DNA from: Clostridium sp.
GTDB lineage: Bacteria > Bacillota > Clostridia > Acetivibrionales > Acetivibrionaceae
Assembly: GCA_012841175.1 (NCBI GenBank)
Contig: DUVG01000052.1
Coordinates: 1-16,675, forward strand
Reading direction: 5' to 3'
Length of the DNA: 16,675 bases
Position 1 is the first letter of the stretch. Each line of letters begins with the position of its first letter. The position numbers and the translations under genes were made by a program. Shown in pieces: positions 7,055 to 13,276 of this stretch. The notes below the pieces were generated by a model. It had not been told where the DNA came from. It was given only the letters and a program-made list of their open reading frames with translations, and did no database searches.

Positions 7055-7888
7055 ATGTTAGAGAACAGATTAAAAATAGCAAGAAGGGAAAATAAGAATA
7101 CTTCAAAAAACATTACTTATTTGCCAATTGAGTGTATTAGACCAAATCCTTATCAACCTAGAAAGCAATTCAATAAAATTCCAATGGAAGAGTTGTGTGA
7201 ATCAATAAAGGAATATGGAGTTATTCAGCCTATTAGCGTTAGAAGAATATCAAACAATATATACGAGCTTGTAGCAGGTGAGAGAAGACTTAGAGCTTCT
7301 ACTATGGCTGGATTAAGGGAAATACCAGCTATCATTGTAGATGTTAATGATAATGAATCTGCAGTTTTAGCTCTTATAGAAAACCTTCAAAGAGAAGATT
7401 TAAATTATATGGAAGAAGCCGAAGGATATAACAATCTAATTAATGACCATGGATTTACTCAAGAAGAACTTGCACAAAAAATAGGTAAAAGTCAATCTAC
7501 AATAGCAAACAAAATAAGATTACTAAAACTTCCCCCTCTTGTAAAGAAAATTTTATTTGATAACAATTTAACTGAAAGACATGCAAGAGCACTTTTAAAA
7601 CTTCATGATGAACAGCTTCAATTGAAAGTTTTAAAACATGTATGTGAAAAAGGGCTAAATGTTAAAAAGACAGAAGATTTAATTGAAAAGGCAATTGAAA
7701 AATACACCAAAAGACAAAATGAAAAGAAAAACAAACCTCAACTTACTAGAGCTATAAAGGATATAAGAATATTTGTAAATACAATAAAACAGGCTATAGA
7801 ACTTATGAAAAAATCAGGAGTAGAGGCAAAAGCAGCACAATTTGATAGAGGCACATATTATGAGTTTATTGTAAGAGTACCTAAATAA
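7055..7888 (+). CDS. noc: Nucleoid occlusion protein Noc (ParB family)
   Basis: Noc is a CTP-dependent DNA clamp that binds Noc sites and blocks division-septum assembly over the chromosome. The 277-residue product has the ParB N-terminal CTPase fold, with GERRLR at 75-80 and ENLQR at 109-113, then a helix-turn-helix at about 135-159 (GKSQSTIANKIRLLKLP) and a C-terminal dimerisation region. Published work distinguishes Noc from ParB by Gln, Lys, Lys and Arg at four specificity positions. Here these correspond to Q147, K153, K158 and R175 (in TERHARAL), so Noc is favoured over Spo0J. The N-terminus MLENRLKIARREN differs from the Phe-rich membrane-targeting helix of Bacillus Noc. It follows rsmG as expected, but no soj-spo0J pair follows. 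The ATG has an AAGGATGG site upstream. Confidence 0.9.
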   Translation: MLENRLKIARRENKNTSKNITYLPIECIRPNPYQPRKQFNKIPMEELCESIKEYGVIQPISVRRISNNIYELVAGERRLRASTMAGLREIPAIIVDVNDNESAVLALIENLQREDLNYMEEAEGYNNLINDHGFTQEELAQKIGKSQSTIANKIRLLKLPPLVKKILFDNNLTERHARALLKLHDEQLQLKVLKHVCEKGLNVKKTEDLIEKAIEKYTKRQNEKKNKPQLTRAIKDIRIFVNTIKQAIELMKKSGVEAKAAQFDRGTYYEFIVRVPK

Positions 7889-7923
7889 AAATTTCTATAA
7901 AAAGTTTTAACTTTTGTTACATA

Positions 7924-7987
7924 AATTGCTGGCTATATTTAAAAAGGATTACTTTTTAAATATAGCCAGCAATTGTATTTTTATTTT
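7924..7987 (+). terminator. Strong terminator with a perfect 22-bp stem after noc
   Basis: The arms 7924-7945 and 7953-7974 are perfect reverse complements (22 bp) around the 7-nt loop GGATTAC. The T-rich run GTATTTTTATTTT (7975-7987) follows. The lower stem holds the G+C part (GCTGGCTA) and the upper stem is A/T. A second small palindrome lies at 7900-7915. It lies 35 bp after the noc stop and should isolate noc from the chemoreceptor downstream. Confidence 0.85.
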
Positions 7988-7999
7988 AAAAATCTAAAA

Positions 8000-8026
8000 T
8001 AAATTTTTTTAAAATAATGCCGATAA
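8000..8026 (+). promoter_or_regulatory. Sigma-28 (SigD/FliA) promoter for the first chemoreceptor
   Basis: TAAA at 8000-8003 and GCCGATAA at 8019-8026 are separated by exactly 15 bp, matching the motility sigma-28 consensus TAAA-N15-GCCGATAA. Transcription would start near 8033, about 84 nt before the GTG start codon. This places the receptor in the flagellar/chemotaxis regulon, which is the usual regulation for such genes. Confidence 0.9.
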
Positions 8027-8045
8027 AAATATTGTAAGGTATTAT

Positions 8046-8069
8046 TTTTTTTAGTTGTTTTTTTAGTTG
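8046..8069 (+). repeat. Two 12-bp tandem repeats in the chemoreceptor leader
   Basis: TTTTTTTAGTTG occurs twice back to back, at 8046-8057 and 8058-8069, just downstream of the predicted sigma-28 start site. The poly-T tracts would give U-rich mRNA between the start site and the ribosome binding site. The role, if any, is unknown. Confidence 0.6.
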
Positions 8070-8116
8070 ATGGTTTTTACAAAAGGGTATTAAGATTTAA
8101 ATTTGGAGGTAATTAA

Positions 8117-10228
8117 GTGAGGAATAAATTTTTAAGGATAGTTAATTTTTTAAAAAAATATATATATATTTTTTTAAAAAAGATTAAAGAAAGTGATTTT
8201 AAAAAAATATTTAATAAAGATTACAGCATAATTAGAAGGACAAAAGTTAGAAATCGGTTAATAATAAGTTTCATTTCCATTTCAATCATACCACTTATAT
8301 TAATAGGGATGTTTTCTTTCTTGTTATCAAAAAACTCAATAAGTACTAAGATTAGAGATTATTCTAATCAAATAATAGACCAAGTTGAAAAAAATATAAA
8401 CAATGAATTAAATTATTTTAAAAATCTTTCACTAGAGATGACAACTTCACGAGAATTACGAGAAAATGTAAAAATCATTAATGATGATACAAATAAAAAC
8501 AATACATTAGCAGAAAGACAAATAAGAGATATTTTAGTAACAAGATTATTATCTAATAATTCTATTTCATTTGCCAGAGTGTTATTAGACAATTATATGC
8601 CTATAGATTTGCATAAAAAAGCTCATTTAGATACTGAAGAAGCAATTGAAAGTATGAAAAGTTTAGTAGATGAAAATAATAGATCTGCTGTGGTTGCTTC
8701 TATAAAAATAAATGGGGAACATAATTTAATGGTAGCACGATCAATTTATGATCCTAGAACAAATCAGAAAATTGGATACTTTTTTATGGGTATAAGAGAT
8801 GAAAATATTATTAATTTATATAAAGACGTAAACTTAGGAGAAAAAGCAGATATTTTTATTATTGACACAGAAGGAAAATATGTATCAAATAAAACAAAAG
8901 AAAATTTTGGTGAATACTACGAAGATGCTGATTTAGTTAATAAATTTCAGCTAGATAAAGACAATGGTTTAATAAATTTTAATAAGCATCTGGTTTTCTA
9001 TAAAAAAATAAGTGAAACCAATTGGATTTTGATAGGGAAAATACCCTTTTCATATATAAATGAAGAATCCAATCAAATAAGGTTATCAATAATAATTTTT
9101 ATTCTTTTATTTATTTTTATTTCTATATTTCTTTCGTACGTTATATCCACAAGTATAGCAAACCCATTAAATAAAATGAAAAATTTAATTGGTGAAGCAA
9201 AAAAGGGAAATTTAGCTTTGGCTGTAAAAGATAATGGTAACGATGAAATATCAGATTTAATATCAGATTTTAATCAAATGTTAGAGAGCATTAAAAAACT
9301 CATAAATCAAGTTAGAGATTCATCTAAAAAAGTTATAAAAAGTTCTGAACTAGTTAGTGAGTCAGCAAATCAATCTTTTATAAGTTCAAGACAAATAAGT
9401 GAAGTAATAAACCAAGTGGCAATAGGTTCAGTAGATCAAGCTGAAGAGATTGGAAATTGTGCAGAAAGCATAAATGTTTTAGCCCTAGGAATTAATAAAG
9501 TAGAGGATAATATGGAAATTGTATCTGATGTAGCGGATAAAACAAAGAAACTCAGTTATAATGCCATTGAAGTTGTTAAATTATTAAATAATAAAGCTTT
9601 TCAAACAAATGAAGCATCAGAAAAGATGATTGATGATATAGACGACTTAAGTAACAACATGAAAGAAATAGAAAGAATAGTTAAAACAATGTCTTTAATA
9701 GCGGATCAAACCAATTTGCTTTCTCTAAATGCTTCTATTGAAGCAGCAAAAGCAGGTGATGCAGGAAGAGGTTTTTCAGTAGTTGCAAATGAAGTTAAAA
9801 AACTTGCCAATCAATCAAAAGATTCAACTAAAGATATAAAAAATATAATTATGAATATTTTAAACAAGACAAAAAGAACAAAAGAAGTTGCTTATAGAGC
9901 AAACGAAGTTGTATCTGAACAATTGGAAATAGTTAAAAAAACAGATGATTCTTTTAAGGAAATAAATGATTCTATGGGAAATTTAATGGAATGTGTTAAA
10001 GAAGTTTCTGATTCCATTAAAAAAGTTTTAAAATCAAAAGAGGATGCAGCAGAATCTATAGAAAATATTTCAGCTATTTCAGAACAAACTGCTTCAATAG
10101 CAGAGGAGGTATCTGCTACCACACAAGAGCAGACATCTGCATCACAAGAGCTGACAAATTTATCAGAAGAACTTGATAAAGCAGCAAAAATATTAAGCGA
10201 AGCCATATCACTATTTAATACAGAATAA
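8117..10228 (+). CDS. Methyl-accepting chemotaxis protein, dCACHE type (receptor 1)
   Basis: This 703-residue transmembrane chemoreceptor signals to CheA/CheW to control flagellar rotation. It has a first membrane segment at about 48-70 and an extracellular region of about 250 residues that looks like a double CACHE domain (IFIIDTEGKYVSN and WILIGKIPFSYI near its end). A second membrane segment spans about 323-346, followed by HAMP (to about 400). The long cytoplasmic coiled coil has the hairpin tip IADQTNLLSLNASIEAAKAG from residue 528. The C-terminus has no CheR-tethering pentapeptide. GTG at 8117 has GGAGG seven bases upstream. A 45-residue cytoplasmic N-terminal extension precedes the first membrane segment and is longer than in receptor 2; it contains FLKKYIYIFLKK, encoded by a perfect palindrome. 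The ligand cannot be predicted. A sigma-28 promoter drives it. Confidence 0.93.
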   Translation: MRNKFLRIVNFLKKYIYIFLKKIKESDFKKIFNKDYSIIRRTKVRNRLIISFISISIIPLILIGMFSFLLSKNSISTKIRDYSNQIIDQVEKNINNELNYFKNLSLEMTTSRELRENVKIINDDTNKNNTLAERQIRDILVTRLLSNNSISFARVLLDNYMPIDLHKKAHLDTEEAIESMKSLVDENNRSAVVASIKINGEHNLMVARSIYDPRTNQKIGYFFMGIRDENIINLYKDVNLGEKADIFIIDTEGKYVSNKTKENFGEYYEDADLVNKFQLDKDNGLINFNKHLVFYKKISETNWILIGKIPFSYINEESNQIRLSIIIFILLFIFISIFLSYVISTSIANPLNKMKNLIGEAKKGNLALAVKDNGNDEISDLISDFNQMLESIKKLINQVRDSSKKVIKSSELVSESANQSFISSRQISEVINQVAIGSVDQAEEIGNCAESINVLALGINKVEDNMEIVSDVADKTKKLSYNAIEVVKLLNNKAFQTNEASEKMIDDIDDLSNNMKEIERIVKTMSLIADQTNLLSLNASIEAAKAGDAGRGFSVVANEVKKLANQSKDSTKDIKNIIMNILNKTKRTKEVAYRANEVVSEQLEIVKKTDDSFKEINDSMGNLMECVKEVSDSIKKVLKSKEDAAESIENISAISEQTASIAEEVSATTQEQTSASQELTNLSEELDKAAKILSEAISLFNTE
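8146..8181. repeat. 36-bp perfect A/T palindrome inside the chemoreceptor gene
   Basis: The sequence is T6-A7-(TA)5-T7-A6 and is its own exact reverse complement. It starts 29 bp after the GTG start of receptor 1 and encodes residues 11-22, read as FLKKYIYIFLKK. Receptor 2 has nothing similar. It could extrude as a cruciform or form an mRNA hairpin near the start, and the 6-7 base runs could slip. Confidence 0.9.
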
Positions 10229-10269
10229 AGGTTTTTATAGCACATTTTTAAAAAGAATAATTTGGTAAT

Positions 10270-10304
10270 AAAAAGGGCATAATTATGTATTATGTTCTTT
10301 TTAA
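10270..10304 (+). terminator. Terminator after receptor 1
   Basis: AAAAAGGGCATAAT (10270-10283) pairs with ATTATGTTCTTTTT (10289-10302) as a 14-bp stem with two G-U pairs and loop TATGT. The T run is formed by the end of the 3' arm. It lies 41 bp past the stop codon. Confidence 0.75.
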
Positions 10305-10326
10305 TTTAAATATATTTTAAAAAAAG

Positions 10327-10355
10327 TGGACAGTACTATAAATCTTTATTAAAAT
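10327..10355 (+). promoter_or_regulatory. Sigma-A promoter for gyrA
   Basis: TGGACA (10327-10332) and TAAAAT (10350-10355) each match consensus at 5 of 6 bases and are spaced exactly 17 bp apart. Transcription would begin near 10362, leaving a leader of about 90 nt that includes a 14-bp palindrome, CTATTTTAAAATAG, at 10415-10428. gyrA is therefore likely transcribed alone. Confidence 0.6.
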
Positions 10356-10452
10356 AGATATGGGTATTTGATGTTTAAAAGAAATATTAAACAAATTTTA
10401 TTTTTATAAAACAACTATTTTAAAATAGAAATACTGGAAAAGAGGTACACAA

Positions 10453-13044
10453 ATGGCAGAAAATAACGAAATAAAGGATCAAAAGATTATACCTGTAAAT
10501 ATCGAATCAGAAATGAAAAAATCATTTATAGATTATGCGATGAGTGTTATAATTGACCGTGCCCTACCAGATGTAAGAGATGGTTTAAAGCCTGTACATA
10601 GAAGGATACTTTATGCAATGTATGGTTTGGGTTTTACCCCTGATAAATCATATAGAAAGTGTGCAACTACAGTGGGTGAAGTTTTGGGTAAGTATCATCC
10701 TCATGGGGATGCGGCAGTATATGATAGTATGGTCCGTATGGCACAGGATTTTTCTCTCAGGTATATGCTTGTTGATGGTCATGGTAACTTTGGGTCTGTA
10801 GACGGAGATCCACCTGCGGCAATGAGATATACAGAGTCTAGATTATCTAAAATCTCTATGGAAATGTTAAGAGAGATAAATAAAGACACTGTTGACTTTA
10901 AACCTAACTTTGATGACCACGAAGTTGAACCTACAGTATTGCCTTCTAGATTTCCTAATCTATTGGTAAACGGTTCTTCAGGTATAGCTGTTGGAATGGC
11001 GACAAATATTCCACCTCATAATTTAGGAGAAGTTATAGATGGAATAAATGAAGTAATAGACAACCCTGAAATAACTATTGAAGAACTTAATAAAATAATT
11101 AAAGGTCCTGACTTTCCAACAGGTGCAACTATAGTTGGAAGAAGGGGAATAAAAGACGCATTTAGAACTGGAAAAGGTAGAATAGTAATTCGTGCTGTTA
11201 CAAATATAGAGGAAATGAGCCCAAATAAGCAGAGAATTATTGTTACAGAATTACCTTATCAAGTGAATAAATCAAGATTGATTGAAAAAATTGCAGATTT
11301 AGTTAAAGATAAAAAAATAGACAGCATTTCTGATTTAAGAGATGAATCAGATAGAAATGGAATGCGAATTGTTATAGAACTTAAAAAAGATGCAAATGCA
11401 AATGTTGTTTTAAATCAGCTTTATAAAAACACTCAGCTGCAGGATAGCTTTAGTGTTAATATGTTGGCCCTTGTGCAGACACAGGACAAAAAGTTTGAAC
11501 CTCGTGTACTTAATATAAGGCAGGCTATTGACCATTACATAAATCATCAAAAAGAGGTTATTGTAAGAAGAACAAAATTTGATCTTAATAAAGCTGAGGC
11601 AAGAGCTCATATTTTAGAGGGATTAAGAATAGCTATAGATAACCTTGATGAAGTTATAAAAATAATAAGATCATCAAAAAATGAAACTCTTGCAAAAGAG
11701 AGACTTATAGAAAGATTTTCTTTTACTGAAAAACAGGCCCAAGCAATTGTAGATATGAGGCTTGGAAGACTTACAGCATTAGAAAGAGAAAAAATTGAAA
11801 ATGAATATAAAGAACTTATGGAAAAAATAAAATATTTCAAAGATATTTTAGCAAATGAGTTTATGGTTTTAAATATTATAAAAGATGAATTAAAAGAAAT
11901 AAAGAGCAAATATGCTGATGAAAGAAGAACACAAATAATACATGATGAAGGGGATATAGATATAGAGGATTTAATTGAAGAAGAGGAAAGTGTCATAACC
12001 CTCACTCATTTTGGCTACATAAAGAGGATTCCTGCTGATACATATAAAAGCCAAAGGCGTGGAGGTAAGGGTATTATTGGGCTTAGTACTAGAGAGGAAG
12101 ACTTTGTAGAAAACTTATTTGTTACATCAACACATAATTTCATTCTCTTTTTTACAAACAAAGGTAAGGTTTATAGACTTAAGGCATATGAAATACCTGA
12201 ATCGGGACGCCAGGCAAAGGGAACAGCCATTGTTAATTTACTCCAATTAGATCAAGACGAAAGAGTTCAAACTGTAATTCCCGTTGCAGAATATAAAGAA
12301 GATCTATATCTTGTCCTTGCAACTAAAAATGGAGTAGTTAAAAAGAGCAGATTAATGGAATATAATAATATAAGAAAAGGAGGTCTTGCAGCTGTTACAT
12401 TAAGGGAAAATGATGAACTTATAGATGTGAGACTTACAGATGGGAAAAAGGATATTATTCTTGTTACTAGAAACGGAATGTCTATAAGATTTAACGAAGC
12501 TGATGCAAGGCCATTAGGAAGAGTTTCACAAGGTGTAAGAGGCATAAAGCTTTCAAAAGATGATGAAGTAATTGGTATGGGTGCTTTCATTGAAAATACA
12601 AGTCTTTTAGTTGTGACAGAAAATGGTTTTGGAAAGAGGACAAAACTTAGTGAATATAAAGTACAAACTAGAGGAGGAAAAGGTGTTCTTACATACAGAA
12701 TTACAGAAAGAACAGGAAAACTTGTAGGAACAAAACTTGTTTGTGAAGATGACGATGTTATGCTTATTAGTTCAGACGGTACAATTATAAGAATTAGAGC
12801 TGAAGACATTAGCCTTTTAGGAAGGGCAACCCAGGGGGTTACCCTTATGAGAATGGATTCTGATATACATTTAGTAGGTGTTGCAAGAATAGCAAATGAA
12901 AATGACGATGAAGAATGTGAAGAAACAGAAAAACCAGAAGACTTAGATAAAATAGAAGAAGCTAGAGAAGATGTGGAAGTAGAAGAAGTAGAAGAAGTAG
13001 TAGAAGATGATGATGAAGGAGCAGATGAAAAAGATACAGAATAA
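10453..13044 (+). CDS. gyrA: DNA gyrase subunit A
   Basis: GyrA is the breakage-reunion subunit of DNA gyrase, which introduces negative supercoils with GyrB. The 863-residue product has the N-terminal winged helix domain (MSVIIDRALPDVRDGLKPVH, about 30-49) and the catalytic tyrosine Y126 in AAMRYTESR. The tower and coiled-coil regions follow. The C-terminal beta-pinwheel carries the GyrA box QRRGGKG at 534-540, which separates GyrA from ParC. The tail from about residue 815 is very acidic (roughly half Glu/Asp). The quinolone position equivalent to E. coli Ser83 is Ala87 (HGDAAVYD), while the Asp87 equivalent, D91, is kept. ATG follows AAGAGG. gyrB is not adjacent; instead two chemoreceptor genes flank it. 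It has its own promoter and terminator. Confidence 0.98.
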   Translation: MAENNEIKDQKIIPVNIESEMKKSFIDYAMSVIIDRALPDVRDGLKPVHRRILYAMYGLGFTPDKSYRKCATTVGEVLGKYHPHGDAAVYDSMVRMAQDFSLRYMLVDGHGNFGSVDGDPPAAMRYTESRLSKISMEMLREINKDTVDFKPNFDDHEVEPTVLPSRFPNLLVNGSSGIAVGMATNIPPHNLGEVIDGINEVIDNPEITIEELNKIIKGPDFPTGATIVGRRGIKDAFRTGKGRIVIRAVTNIEEMSPNKQRIIVTELPYQVNKSRLIEKIADLVKDKKIDSISDLRDESDRNGMRIVIELKKDANANVVLNQLYKNTQLQDSFSVNMLALVQTQDKKFEPRVLNIRQAIDHYINHQKEVIVRRTKFDLNKAEARAHILEGLRIAIDNLDEVIKIIRSSKNETLAKERLIERFSFTEKQAQAIVDMRLGRLTALEREKIENEYKELMEKIKYFKDILANEFMVLNIIKDELKEIKSKYADERRTQIIHDEGDIDIEDLIEEEESVITLTHFGYIKRIPADTYKSQRRGGKGIIGLSTREEDFVENLFVTSTHNFILFFTNKGKVYRLKAYEIPESGRQAKGTAIVNLLQLDQDERVQTVIPVAEYKEDLYLVLATKNGVVKKSRLMEYNNIRKGGLAAVTLRENDELIDVRLTDGKKDIILVTRNGMSIRFNEADARPLGRVSQGVRGIKLSKDDEVIGMGAFIENTSLLVVTENGFGKRTKLSEYKVQTRGGKGVLTYRITERTGKLVGTKLVCEDDDVMLISSDGTIIRIRAEDISLLGRATQGVTLMRMDSDIHLVGVARIANENDDEECEETEKPEDLDKIEEAREDVEVEEVEEVVEDDDEGADEKDTE
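12976..13002 (+). repeat. 9-bp tandem repeat in the gyrA acidic tail
   Basis: GAAGTAGAA occurs at 12976-12984 and 12985-12993, followed by GAAGTAGTA at 12994-13002. These encode the repeated EVE/EVV triplets of the acidic tail. Being in frame and a multiple of three, copy-number change would only lengthen or shorten the tail. Confidence 0.75.
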
Positions 13045-13084
13045 AGGCAAAATAAATTAAAACGGTATAAATATCCAAATACTT

Positions 13085-13122
13085 AAAAAAGCTTGAGACA
13101 TTTAGTTCTTAAGCTTTTTTTA
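13085..13122 (+). terminator. Terminator after gyrA
   Basis: AAAAAAGCTTGAGA (13085-13098) pairs with TCTTAAGCTTTTTT (13107-13120) in a 14-bp stem with one G-U pair and an 8-nt loop, ending in a T run. It lies 40 bp past the gyrA stop and before the next sigma-28 promoter, so gyrA and receptor 2 are separate transcription units. Confidence 0.85.
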
Positions 13123-13152
13123 TAAATATCAATTAAAATGCATATACCAATC

Positions 13153-13179
13153 TAATAAAAAAACTAAATATGCCGATAA
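13153..13179 (+). promoter_or_regulatory. Sigma-28 promoter for the second chemoreceptor
   Basis: GCCGATAA at 13172-13179 is identical to the -10 element of the receptor 1 promoter. At the same 15-bp spacing, TAAT (13153-13156) matches TAAA at three of four bases. The predicted start is near 13186, about 90 nt before the GTG. A 9-bp inverted repeat, CAATCTAAT (13148-13156) and ATTAGATTG (13214-13222), brackets it. Confidence 0.8.
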
Positions 13180-13276
13180 TCTTAGTAAAGGAGAAATAAG
13201 ATTAAAATACCTAATTAGATTGCAAAATTTAACTTCTATAAACTCATATATTAAATTTTAATGAGGTGAAAAAATA

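Noticed and set aside
10415..10428. CTATTTTAAAATAG palindrome before gyrA as an operator
   Set aside because: Similar short A/T palindromes are common in this A/T-rich window (for example 89-100 and 159-174), so no specific role is claimed.
12267..12809. 180-codon open frame on the minus strand inside gyrA
   Set aside because: It lies over the conserved GyrA beta-pinwheel, has Ser/Thr-rich low-complexity translation, and no start signals. Other minus-strand frames over yidC, khpB, mnmE, gyrA and receptor 2 were rejected for the same reasons.
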